The notes beneath the pieces are model-generated. The model did no database searches. It saw nothing but the letters and a program-made list of their open reading frames with translations, and was not told the origin of the DNA. Source: Monomorium pharaonis (lineage: Eukaryota; Arthropoda; Insecta; Hymenoptera; Formicidae). Taken from it: a stretch of 64,000 nucleotides of DNA. Shown here in pieces: positions 13,895 to 25,522 of the stretch (position 1 is the stretch's first letter; each line of letters begins with the position of its first letter). The stretch spans positions 2,356,001-2,420,000 of the forward strand of contig NC_050473.1 in the NCBI RefSeq assembly GCF_013373865.1. The letters are read 5' to 3'. The translations under genes were made by a program, and so were the position numbers.

Positions 13895-13912
13895 GCGGAT
13901 CTCGAGATCCGC
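13895..13912. repeat. 18-bp GC-rich perfect palindrome
   Basis: The arm GCGGATCTC is followed by its exact reverse complement, centred on CTCGAG. The symmetry stops on both sides. Function unknown. Confidence 0.9.
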
Positions 13913-14468
13913 GTTTCCATCGCTGCCCGCAATTGAGATCCCGGCAATGTTGCGAATAATCCATGCATAAATCACCGCGCACAAAACTCATGGAATATAG
14001 ACGTGGCAAATCAAAACGTTTATTTTATTACTTGTGAAGTTTTAATTTTAAACACGTAATGTTTTTTTGTTTTTTTTTTGGAATATAAGTAAATTCATTA
14101 TCAATTTGCTTACGAATGCCGTCCGTAAGTTTAATGATAAATGGTGATACTTTTGACATGCGCAAGAGCATAAACAGAAGGAAAGACGTCGAGTATCTCT
14201 TAAGCAAGGCATTTGTACCAATCTCTCAATTAATAAACACGGACAGAGAGGGTGCCTGTGTGGAACGAGACGCGTACCAGCAGGCGCAGTTTTTTCAGCC
14301 GTCAACGTGATGCAGTGCAGAGGACCGCCGACGGTGCGCTAGAACCTAGAAGATTTACGACCTCGTAATCATCTGCTGATCCACGAGTAGCGATCCCTCC
14401 CTTCGGTCGCCTATATTTTCTGTCTCGAGTATCTAATGTTCATTGTTCGTAGTTGGACGCAAGTAAAA
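13913..14468. other. Single-copy sequence, nothing identified
   Basis: Mixed composition with T-runs near 14,062-14,080. No gene or RNA gene is recognised. Confidence 0.5.
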
Positions 14469-14495
14469 GAGAGAGAGAGAGAGAGGGGGGGGGGG
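14469..14495. repeat. (GA)n tract ending in G11
   Basis: Eight GA dinucleotides run straight into eleven G bases. A wider GA-rich zone continues to about 14,600. The homopolymer length may be unreliable. Confidence 0.9.
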
Positions 14496-15520
14496 AAGAA
14501 AGAAAGAAGCTAATAGCGAGGGCGTGTAAGTGAGTGCACGTAGAGAGAGGGAATGCGGCAGAAGAAGAGAAAGCGAGAAAGAGGGAGAGAAAGATAGAAA
14601 ATGTCACCGCACGCGTTTAATTCGTTTCGCACCTTCTGGACCAGTGAATCGAGAGACGGATGGTTCGACCGCTGAAATTTGCTCGTGCTCGCCGAACGCG
14701 TCGCGTCGCCTGTGACGTGTTAAATTTCCTGGTCGCAGCTAGCTTACCCTATAGTTTCACGATTATTCCCCGTACCTCGGTTAATCGAAGTTCTCGATCA
14801 AATCACCTCGAGATCACTCGAGTTCTCTGCCTCTCGCGAATTCCTAAATCTGAAACGCTTACATCTCAGCGTCGTGTTTCGATCACAATAATAAAATCGG
14901 ACCGAAAGCAACCGATTATTAAATTTTTGATCGAATGGAAATTCCGTAGAACAAAGGATTAAAAATGAAATATTTTCACAGATCTAGTTTGTATCGAGTT
15001 GTTTCGCGACACACGTTACCGTCGTGATATCTTCGTTCGACGACGAAAATTGACTTGCGTCACTGCGCAACTTGATAAAGTTACGCTTCGCTTCAACAAC
15101 GATCCGCGTCAACTTTTTATATTGTATCTAGCGAATCTTGTTTATATTTTATCTGTGCGCGAATGCGCCGAATAAATTTCAAACGATCAATTAACGAAAT
15201 CACGTGCAGCTCTCAGAGCAAATGAAACTTATCGTGACCTTTGGTAAAACCAGTATACGAACGCTGTTATATATTAGAATTCGTGTGCACGTCTACTAAC
15301 ACACGTAATCCAATAAATCGACCGGGATCGTTGAACTCCGCGATAGAATCGTTGTTGCAACGGGAGGATAACCGGGAACATAGCCTTGGGTCGTAGCCAT
15401 CGTCGCCATCCAGTCGTTGTGGCAATAGGATGGACATTCGCGCTATCGACTCTATTACAATTCACTCGTTCGCTTTGGCAACCCTCGTTATCCGAACGCA
15501 GTCACGCAAGTACGGAGACA
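14496..15520. other. Single-copy non-coding sequence
   Basis: Purine-rich at first, then mixed and CpG-containing. No supported gene. A small inverted pair CGTTG/CAACG lies near 15,350. Confidence 0.5.
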
Positions 15521-15563
15521 CATTGTCCGCCCGGACAATGCACGCGGGCTCAGAAGCCCGCGT
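15521..15563. other. Two adjacent perfect 9-bp hairpins
   Basis: The first inverted repeat has arms CATTGTCCG and CGGACAATG around CC (15,521-15,540); as a folded strand it would form an 8-bp stem with a GCCC loop. One base later, ACGCGGGCT and AGCCCGCGT (15,542-15,563) form a 9-bp stem around CAGA. The second hairpin is followed by TTTT, so it resembles a bacterial intrinsic terminator, but the genomic context is eukaryotic. It may be a structured-RNA fragment or a DNA secondary-structure site. Function unknown. Confidence 0.85.
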
Positions 15564-18536
15564 TTTCCGCCGAATGAAAAGTTGTCCATTATGTGCTACC
15601 TCGGTGCTTTTTAGCCATCCGTAGATCTCCGCGCGTTCCGGAAAACGAAAGGGAGGTTTCAATTTCGTCGTTGGCACGCGCCTTTTGCGACGTGATGGAC
15701 GAGCGAGTCAGAAAAAAAAAAACGGTTGAGCTTTGACTAATGAAATTGATTTCTTTTGTTTCTTTTGCAATTGCAGTAGAAACAAAATCAATTAGATTTG
15801 AGATAAAATATTTGCACAAATTCTTTAAATTTTTAAATTGTGCATTTGATGTATATGGAAAAAAAAAATTATTTTGTAGTGTAAATATATTCAATTAAGA
15901 GTTTAGAAACACGAGAGAGTGTTTAAAGAGCGTGATAAAGACTCGGAAGTCGATATTACAAGTGGAAACAACGTGTTATTTGGAAGGACGGGCGCGACAC
16001 GCCGACGGGGAAAAGGAAACAATGGGGAAGACTAAAACTTAAGGTGGTAGGAAAGGCGAGCACCGGGGAAGAAAAGGAAGGAGTAAAAGTGGACGAGAAA
16101 TTCGTCGCGCGCGCGTTGCCATCGGTGCGGCGGGGCGAGGAAACGGGAGAAATCCGTTTTCACTTTCCACGCTGAATCCCAATGCCGGCGGTTGAGAAAC
16201 GAAGGAACAAAACTCGTGAGTTGTCGGTGCGCACCGCAGTCAGACTGCGACTCGGCATGCAAATGTGTGCACCCTCTTTCTCCCCCACGCTCGCTCTCAC
16301 TCTCTCCCTCGCGACTCTCGTAGCTTCTTTCCTTGCTTCGCCTTATAGTCTTACGGCCAAACTCGAAGGCCTCGCGTGGATAGGTATACCTGTACTCCCT
16401 GAACGACGTGGCTTCTTTTCTTCCATTGTGGTTTCAGGTTTTTGCGGGAAAAGCCGACAAAAGGGGAGCTAAGCTCGTACATGCGGTTCGTAAAATCGCA
16501 ATTTAGCCAACGAAGTTAAAAATGAATCTATCGCTCTTAACCTTAATTAAATGTAAAGTAATCATTGGAATAGTGTGCATTTCTTCGGTTAATTAAACAT
16601 GATATATTGATCCACACCAATATTTTATTTTGATATATAAAACAATCTTGTACATATTCATCTATTATCCTATAGTAATTTAAGCTTTTGTTTTAGATAT
16701 TTATCATAAAATTATTTCAATTGTAGTACTTATTTCGCGTAAGACATAAAAACGGAGGTGTTACAATATTCAGTTAAATATAAAAAGGAGATTTCAAAAG
16801 AAAATAAAAGGCTCTTTTTGGATAAACGTCCGCGTAAAAACTCTTTGCAGATAAAACGAAAGAATACTTCGTATTAACTCTCCGTCTGAGCACGTGGTCA
16901 CGGCATCCGACATAAAGTAACATCTGCTCGTAATTGTAAAACCAGCAAACTTGTCTGTCTGGTTACTCCCTAAAAAAGTAGGTGCAAGCGTAGAAAAGAC
17001 TCGAGGCCCCAGAGCTATTACGAAAAACCAAGGTAGTGCTAAATACGCGTAAAATCTCGCACGTGTCAGAGCCACATGTAACTTTTTCTGTAAATAAAAT
17101 TTTGTTAATTATTTATAAAGTGTTATTTTTGGTCAAATAAAATCTAAAAAAATTTAACAAATCGTCGCTTTCCTATTTAGTTATTGTAAAAAAATGGAAT
17201 ATCGGATAACAAGTTCGTTACTTCGCTTCAAAGTTTTGTTAAAAAAATATTCAATAAACATTTTTATTTAAAAACTATGAAATATTTTTGACTACGATGA
17301 AAGATAGATTTTAAAATTTCATAAATTGTGTTTTTAGATATTTTTTTGAATATTTTAAGGTAGATAAAATAGCGTCAGACATGAGACATATTCACAGTCT
17401 TTTTCGATGCTTTCAGCCGAAAAGTATAAAAATTGTGTTTAATTGGAGAGTTAATATTATATTATATTATACATTCAAAAATATTATTTTATTTTGTGCG
17501 CTTTGCTAGAGATTGCCAAATAATTATAGAAAGATAATCTTTGTTATTATCATCATCGCAAAGATAATAAGGCAAATTGTAGGGTGATAGAATTGAGATG
17601 TGACATCGCAGAAAGATATCATTGAGTAAATCTTTACCGCGTACAAACAAAAAAGATAAAACGAATGAGCGGAAAGAAGCGGAAAGAAAGAATCGGGAGT
17701 TTGGAGGGAGAAAGTGCGATTCGAGAGGTTGTGGAGCATCGGGCAGGTTTCAGAGAACTCAGTTACGGCGCATACATCTGAACTCAACATGTACAGATAT
17801 GTGCCATCTGCGCGAACACACGCTCAACTCGGTGCTGAGTTCGAGTTTGCGTTGACTTTATGAGATCCTTTTATCCCTCGGTAATCTTCCTTGTCGGAGC
17901 ATCAACCAAATAGATGTATCTTTTCATTTCCCAAATGCACAGCATTCCGCACAAATTCAACAAATTCATTATTGACTATTAATTGATACAAAAGAATCTC
18001 TCGAACTTTACTGCAGCCTTTAATCAAATATTTTGCTTATTAAATAGAGTTAGAATTACTCATCAATAATTTAATCTTTTTTTCACTATAAAAATTGTTT
18101 CAATAATACTTTATTGAAATATCTCCGTACAAAAAGCTTTTTTTTATAATTGAGAAGTCTGTGGGTGAATAGAAGAATTGTTTCACATTTGTGATAGAAC
18201 GAAATGACAAAGAGTACATTTCTATATTGAATACACAGTAATATGAAACCAATGTTTCTGGGACACCTTGGGGAATCGATTTTCAATCCTACCAAGTAAT
18301 TCAAGAGATATTGATACCCTATAGGATGCAACCCATTCTCTTTTGATCCTGTTTTGTAGCGGCGTACACATTACCGAGAGTATTAGAATTAACGAGCAGC
18401 CACAAAGTGGTAATCGGGATAGTAATCATCGTTAACACTGATCGTTATCACAAATCGTACAAACTTGGTTCTTAGGAGCCAGCTAGTGGTTCGTTCCAAA
18501 TTACTTGCCGTCTAGGAAGATTTGTTTCGAATTAGT
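15564..18536. other. Single-copy sequence, increasingly AT-rich
   Basis: 15,960-16,480 is CpG-rich with a GCGCGCGCG patch near 16,108. From 16,500 to 17,620 it is AT-rich. No gene is supported; open frames of 60-100 codons have no domain and no shared codon pattern. Confidence 0.5.
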
Positions 18537-18551
18537 TTCTCTCTCTCTGTC

Positions 18552-18610
<59 letters not shown>
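18537..18610. repeat. (CT)n then (CTAT)n compound microsatellite
   Basis: A short CT run with one interruption passes into about 14.5 copies of CTAT (18,553-18,610). It is the longest tetranucleotide repeat in the window. Confidence 0.97.
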
Positions 18611-20337
18611 GTTTTAACAAAAATATACTTTCGAACATAATGTTATTTGCGTTGTGTGACAGATTAGTATTGTTTGAATTTAACTTGACAAACGATAACA
18701 TTTGTAAAATTAGATCTAAAACGTCATTGTGAAAATATGATATGAATTATTTAACAAATTGCTCTATGTTTTGTATTAGCTTGCAATAAAAGCATTTTGT
18801 ACGTTGAAATATATATATATTCAGCTTTTATGTTAATTAAAATGGAATTTATGGATTTTAATTAATATTAGTGGTGAGCTGGATCAATTAAATGCCGCAA
18901 TTCAATAACTACCGACAAACATAATAGCATACCAGTAAACATGATACTTAGTGCTTTCAATAAACTGCAATCAAATAGATTTCATAATTCAATTCGATAT
19001 ATTATTTAGAAAATGATAATGAGTATATCAGATTTCACACAAAACTTTTGCTACTACAATTAGCTTTCCAGAATGCACAAACGATTTCTCAATGTACAAT
19101 CGTCTCTTTTGACGCCGATAATTATAATTTATACACCGCACTACATACCGCCATACGCTACTCGAGGGTAAAGAAACGGGTCATTTATTATGAAATGTGT
19201 GTGACAGTTATGTTTGATATAATATATTATATGGGTGTGCGTTTTCAAGTGCGCACTTGCACACGAAATCATCACTTATGTGTCTGAGCGAGGGCTAACG
19301 ATGGTGCCATGTAAGTTATCGTAAAGACTCGTCTGGGTCTCGTTTAACTCTGACAGATTCAGCGCAAGGGACAGCAGTTGGTTTAGCTGATTTGTTTAAC
19401 CGATCGCATTCACCGGAAACATTCGTGATCAGTGTCCTGTTTCCGCTTATCAAAATTCCAGGAGAATCGGGACATGCAAGCCAAACGTTGCGAACGTATA
19501 AATATTATCGACACCAGGGTAAATGTGTGCGCGCTATAGCAAGAGGGTGTAAGAGGGCTCGATCCGATCGATCCGCTACGATTTCGGACGTTAGATACAT
19601 CGGGAAAAGAGGCAGTATGACATGACGTCTGGTATCGATTTTGGCATCGGCCTGCTGACTCACTCTCGAGCGGGCCGACAAGGAACAAACGGCCTTTATT
19701 TCGCCGAGTTATCGCTCTCCCGCGAACTATCTTAATTTCCCGTCTTCCAATTAAGGTTCCTTCGAAGGCGACCAACCGCCGCCCCGACGGAGGTCACCGA
19801 ATTATATGGACCATTGCTGATCTTTATGGCGAGGAAGTAACTGTGGGGTTCGCTTCCCCATGGGTATGTGTCTTGATTAGCGGCTAGAATGCTTTATTCG
19901 GACACAATAATGCCAATGTATACCTAACTCGGTATAATTAACACAATATCTCTGACGCGATATAATTCTTGTTTGTCAGAAACCTTGACTGAAAATCTCG
20001 AAGCATTTCCCGAGAATAACGGACGAACTGTGTAGATTATGCGATCAAATTCTTGTCGGCGTGTTTCGCGTCTTCGCGCTAGTGCAACGACAAAAAATAT
20101 CGACGAGCGTGGAATAAGGAATTCGATCGCGTCGAACGCGCTCGGCGCGGCACGGAACAAACGGTCGAAACTCGCTCGGGACAATAATTAGCTCCTGCAT
20201 GCACATGCGTTAAGTATAAATCAAGACAATGAACCGAGCATCGATTCAACTACTGCTGTTGCCTGGGCCCTCGCGTGCGCTCGGAATTAACCTGGCGACC
20301 ACTTTTCCGTGCATGTGCCGCGTGCGTGCGAGCGTGT
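18611..20337. other. Single-copy non-coding sequence
   Basis: AT-rich to about 19,050, then mixed. A 14-bp palindrome CAAGTGC/GCACTTG at 19,246-19,259 is flanked by GTGTG and CACAC, making an interrupted longer dyad. No gene is supported. Confidence 0.5.
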
Positions 20338-20357
20338 GCGAGCGAGCGAGCGAGCGA
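20338..20357. repeat. (GCGA)5 microsatellite
   Basis: Five copies of GCGA follow related GTGC-rich sequence. The complementary motif family recurs near 30,005-30,024. Confidence 0.93.
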
Positions 20358-20585
20358 TGCGGTTGCACACCGAGACGGAACGCCATAAATACGCGCGTGC
20401 ATCGTGATTCGCACACAACGGCGATACGTGCGCGAATCTAACGTCGTTTTGCTTAACGCGCCTGCCCCGAGAACACGCATCTGCATGTGTGTCGCGCGCG
20501 CGTTTCAGAGTGTGTATTTATACCGGTTCGTGCTTTGCAACGACAACAACAAAGTGCAGACGCTGGGGCTGCACGGACCCTGGGA

Positions 20586-20601
20586 TGGCGGCCTTTGATA
20601 A
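20586..20601 (+). promoter_or_regulatory. Candidate TCF/Pangolin bipartite site
   Basis: Seen: TGGCGGC (reverse complement GCCGCCA) overlaps by one base with CCTTTGATAA. Known: Drosophila TCF/Pangolin recognises an HMG site of the SCTTTGWW type, and its C-clamp contacts a nearby helper site GCCGCCR. Both match exactly here and are directly adjacent. The surrounding 20,580-20,760 also holds TAATTTAATTTA homeodomain-like sequence and a 7-bp hairpin (20,677-20,694). Regulation by Wnt signalling is inference; two short motifs can co-occur by chance. Confidence 0.35.
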
Positions 20602-23600
20602 TTTAATTTATACGCCGTGAACGGTCTCTTACGGCCCGTCGACGTGCCGAGCTAATTGTATAAATTATTGCCGCCTGACGGTTCGATAACCGTCGAGTTT
20701 CGCGATGCGTTTCGCACCAATGTGAAAGAATTCTGGTGGAATCTCTGCCTGCGCAGTAGCGAAATAATTTACGTGGTCCATGTAGATTTCATTTCCGAGA
20801 CTATTGCACGAATCTCAAAATAAAACAATTTAATTTATCTTTTACGAAAATATTTTATTTTACTATTATTTTTATTTTAATATTGTTATAAATGCTATTA
20901 AATGTATTAAATATTATTATCAAAGTTTTATGAAAATTCTATACGGTGTTTTAGATATTAACAATAATAACAGTTAAAGAGATTCTTCCAAATTCTCTCG
21001 ATATATTCAGTTTCAATTTTTCGCAGCATCTTCGTTCGAAATCATTTTGTGCCTGGGAACTTAATCCGCGCCATTGCCTGCTGCAGATCGTCGATACTGA
21101 GAACGAGTCGGTTGCCACACGATTGGCCTCGTACATTTGGCGCGGGACGATGCGCCGATAAAGTCTGGAATTTTTATTCAACGGATCGCGCGTCTGTGTT
21201 CGTGGAATTCACGGAGCGGGCCATCGATCTCTGGCGCAAGTATTTGCACGGTCTGGAGCCAACGGAAAAAGACGGCCTCGTCCATTCTGGTCAATTGTGT
21301 CAAGTGTCGGAAAAGTTTCGCGAAGTCCTTGACACACCCGTCCACCATCGTTGTGCGTTCCAGTTTCCTCGTTAGCGGGTTGATTGGACATGATCAAGCT
21401 GGCGCAATATGCGGGTTTAATTAATTAGCGTTAACCTGAGAGAGCTGAGTCTGCTCCGAGGAGTGTATAACTCCTCGAAAGTTAGGAATATTCCAATATC
21501 CATCTCTGCAATATTGCAATAGTAAAATTTTGAACGCATTTTAACGCGACCAATTAATATACATTTTCAACTTCTATTTAAACACACATATTTCCTATAA
21601 AATGAGCTGCATATTATTATAAAAGTGAATAAATATCTTTTTTTATGTTTTATGGAATTGCTGCTCCATTAATACCGATGTAACTGCGAACGTGTATTTT
21701 ATTTTTAATCGAAGGAAAGGGACTAGAGGTTAAATTGAAATTGGAGAGCTATATCTACAATCTATTTCCACAGACCGTCTCATTAATTTTTATTATCAAT
21801 TAAGAAATATCTAGAGTGCATGAACGTCAGAGGTGATAATCATTCTCGTAATAGACAAGGCCATTGGGAGCATTTTCAAAAAACTGACATGTGTCAGGCC
21901 CCACCTCGTTTCCTATCACTCTAATCTGTCACGATAGATCGTCGTTGACGCGACACGAGTCACGCCTTGTGGGTCACGATAGCTCGCGTTTCATTTGCCG
22001 TTCAATCGAACGTCGTTCATCGACGTTCCGTTACCGGTGCGTTTACACGAAGAGCATTTCGCCCGCGAATTGTTCCGTCGCGTAACTTCAAATCGAATAT
22101 CGTGTCCAAGTCGTGGCAACACGGTCCTGCAGTCAATCGCACGGATCGGTTAGCTCGCAATCCACGTGGAAAAGTAAATCTCAGCTTCGTCACGAAGCGT
22201 GACCGATCAAACGAACCGACGGCGCACCAGGCAAAAGCAATTAATTCCTGTATTTATTATCCCGAATCAACCCCATAAAAACAGCGAAAGAGGAAAGGGG
22301 CTGTAACAACGACAAGGTAGAAAGAAAACGGTGCTGGGAAGAAAGAGAGAGAACAGTTTTCTCTCTTTTTCTCGCTGGCAATCGGTTAGCTGCGCGTTTA
22401 ACGGACATGGGGGATGCGAATAGAGCGCGAGATGCGGCTGCAAAGGCAGACCTGTATGTCGGTTCTGGCTAACTCATGCTGACCAAACGGTGCGCGGGGA
22501 AATACGTGACGTCACTGATGACTTATGGCCGTCATAAATCAACCCATTGAATTTCACAGTGTCGATATTTCGCTGCGTCCATCCTCCTACCGTCCCTCTC
22601 GCTCAGCCACCTCCGACCTCCCGGCCAAACCGATCGTCCTCGAGGGAACTGGCGGATGATGACAAGCGGCAAGAAAGAAGCCGATTCGCGGATTTTCACG
22701 GATATCGTTGCGCATCGTTTCTTTCCTGTCGTTCGTAATTTAGTCGAAAAGAGACATTTGATCTCTGACTGTATTATTCATCTTTTTTGTAATTTTAAGT
22801 CTTCCAAAAGTCACCAAACTAAGTCAACTAAACCGCGAAATAATAACATTATTACTACATTTTGTTGTATTAAAAAAATTTTACTCTTAATTAACAGTAT
22901 AATTATTATTATCTAATAATGTAATCATTTTATAATTCTAATCACAAACAGAAACGTTTATCTTTGTAGTCACGTGCTTACTAGTGCTGATACTGCTTGA
23001 TATAAAATATGTATTCGAGCTTGTTCTCTCCCTTTTTGCCTTACTGACATTTCATGATAACTAAAAATTATTTATAAACGTCACGAATCAGTGTTATCAA
23101 TACATATTGCAAAGCTGTTTGTTAAAATTATATCATAAGCAAAATATTGCGAGTCGATGAATTCGTTTTCCACTTGATGGAAACATCGAGGGCTTTATGA
23201 GTGTTTTACTGTGATAAATTGACATTACTGATTAAAAGTATTACTTTTTTATCAACCAAATCAAATGAATGCTATTTAATTAAAGCGATATTAATTTATG
23301 TACCAACCACTAAATTGATAAAGAGAAAATCTAGAATTTTATGCAGAGTAGCCGCTATGAAAGATCTAATATTAACAATGATCGAAATATTTCTTGTCGA
23401 ATAATATAAAAGAAAAAAATTTTTAAGGAGTTGCTCCGAAACTTTTTCTGCGCTGTTATAGCGCCCTTTGTGCATGGAAAATATTCACGAGATAAGAGGG
23501 CAAGTTTTGTTGCGTTCCGACATAACGATGTTGAATTTATCGCACGTACAAATGAGTGGACCTCCTCCGATTGTATACAGTTCTCTCCCTTGATGGGAGA

Positions 23601-24400
23601 ATCGAATGAACAAAACAGGGTGGCCCGTATTTCGCTGCTATTCTGGAAAGTTTTCGGTACTTCTGAAGTCAGACCAAGTAGCAGGAAATCTCACGCAGAA
23701 CGTAGCGCCCTGTTCAACCGGAGTACTGGGCTATCGGGTTTGCGGTGTAACTGGACCTAGTAGCTATGCGAACTATACTCTTCCGTTCTCTGTCTTTCTC
23801 TCTCTGATCCTGGTTCCTCTTATTTCGGAAGATTTCCCTCGGTACTCATTGCCTTCTCCCTCAACGCCAACTCGTTCCTAAGTTCCGAGAGCTCGGCTTA
23901 TCTCTTCCCCTTCTTTTCGCCACGTTCCTTTTTTTTTTCTTTTCTATCGTGGTCACACTTAAGACAGCGCCTTCTTCCCGGAGCATCAAGTTTCTTCCTC
24001 CTTCGTTTTCGAGCGAACGTTCTTTCCGCTCTTTTACTTCATAACTTGAACGCACAGAAATCATAATGATCGTGGATAATTCGATGTTCAAACATTAGTT
24101 TTTAGGATGAAGGTGCGATGCGAAAAAAGCAGGAAAAAATCTGACTTATTAAAAATCTCATTTTTCCTCAGAGTTCTTTTATCTTTGAAGAAAACTTTGT
24201 AATTTATCACTATCACGATTTTGCATAACTTTCTGTACTATAAAATGATACAAAAATTTATTGTGGTTGAGTAAGACATTTTGTATTCACTTTTGTTTGT
24301 TTCAGTGTAGCAATTTATGATATTGACTAAAAAAGAAAAATGAGTTATAATATTACGAGCGTCGTCCATCCCTTTACTTCTTTGTCTTGTAGAAATCTTT
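20602..24400. other. Single-copy non-coding sequence
   Basis: No gene is supported. A hairpin CGAGGAGT/ACTCCTCG lies at 21,457-21,477. A full CRE-type palindrome TGACGTCA lies at 22,507-22,514, an 8-mer expected about once by chance. A 108-codon frame at 21,049-21,375 reads rather protein-like but overlaps two other frames and has no recognised domain. AT-rich blocks lie at 21,500-21,700 and 22,780-23,400. Confidence 0.5.
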
Positions 24401-24660
24401 ATTAAAGGGCTTTAGGCCGTGGTGTAAATCCGGATGAGTGTGTCATATCGTGTTACGAAATAAACGGGAGGTCGCACGTGCGTTTACGGGCATTTAGGCG
24501 TCATTAGCTCTCAGCTTTACGCTCATTATCCTGGCATTAATATAAGTACTTGTCGTAATACTTAATGATCCGTAAGTAATTGTATAGTGTCATTAGTATG
24601 TCGCTTACTACGGACGTGACAATGAACATAACGCCTGCCAATTTTGGTAATTTGAAGCTC
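24401..24660. promoter_or_regulatory. Possible cis-regulatory block, homeodomain-core rich
   Basis: This 260-bp island has a texture unlike its AT-rich neighbours: dense, non-repetitive and rich in TAAT/ATTA cores (CATTAG, CATTAATA, CTTAATGATC, TAATTG, CATTAG). Such composition is typical of insect developmental enhancers. No conservation could be tested, so this is a weak inference. Confidence 0.15.
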
Positions 24661-25454
24661 GGATGGTTGAATTCATTTGAATAACACAAATTACACAAAC
24701 CGGATTAACGAAATGTAACGCGAGTTCTAGTAGTTATCGAGTTTTATATTTCACTGAATACAGAGTGGATAGTTGCACGAGCTCTTTGCTTAGTTAATTA
24801 GAATCTACAATTGCAATTAATGGAATTTTTACACCTTTTTCGTGTACTATACATTACGTTGAAACTGTACATATAATTGCAAACAATAATGATGAGTTAT
24901 GACCTCTTAGTGTTGAAAGAGTATCATTAAAACAGATTATATATAATTGAATTTGCGTACATTGAGAACAAGCGATAAACCATAGTGTTGTATTGATTTG
25001 ATTTGATATATTGAGCGTTTTGCCAAATATTGTGACTAATAATATGTTTTTACCAAAGACAAATTATTTATAAGTATAAATAATAAAAAATATTTATACA
25101 TTGCCTGTGATTGACATCACTCTTAAAGTTACCTACTGTGCTGTAATTAAATTTTTGAATAAGTTGTCGGGGAAAATCTGTTTGGGGGTGGGCGAGAGAA
25201 ATTCTGTGTCTTCTTCTTAGCGGAAGTGTCGTTAGTCTCAAGTAATTCGCGCGGTACGTCGTTTCCTGAACATCTTCAACGACCCCTTGCGCTCCGATAG
25301 CGTCTTGCACGCTGGAATTTTCACACGCTCGAGAAGCCAGAAACAAAGAGGAGCATCCAAGATTTCGGTGGCTTCGGAAGGCGTCTGCTAGGAGGACGAC
25401 AATGTCTCGCGATCCTCGCGCGCATTGTACTGTCTCTCCTTTCTTCCTTTCCCG

Positions 25455-25458
<4 letters not shown>
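24661..25458. other. AT-rich single-copy sequence
   Basis: Mostly AT-rich with frequent stops in all frames, becoming mixed after 25,180. No gene or repeat is seen. Confidence 0.5.
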
Positions 25459-25498
<40 letters not shown>

Positions 25499-25522
25499 GC
25501 ACACACACACATATACATACAC
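25459..25522. repeat. Compound (CT)n(CA)n microsatellite
   Basis: About 19 CT dinucleotides pass into a CA run and then CATATACATACAC. Compound tracts of this kind arise by slippage across adjacent dinucleotides. The minus strand yields a spurious Arg-Glu frame. Confidence 0.95.

Noticed and set aside
15542..15563. GC hairpin plus T4 resembling a Rho-independent terminator
   Set aside because: The window is eukaryotic in character and no gene precedes it; the T-run is short. Reported as a structure only.
21049..21375. 108-codon frame that reads somewhat protein-like
   Set aside because: It has no recognised family and overlaps a 95-codon plus-strand frame and a 62-codon minus-strand frame. 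A protein search with hits in related insects would be needed to reinstate it.
22507..22514. Perfect CRE TGACGTCA, and another at 48,155-48,162
   Set aside because: An 8-bp motif is expected about once per window by chance; no associated promoter could be supported.
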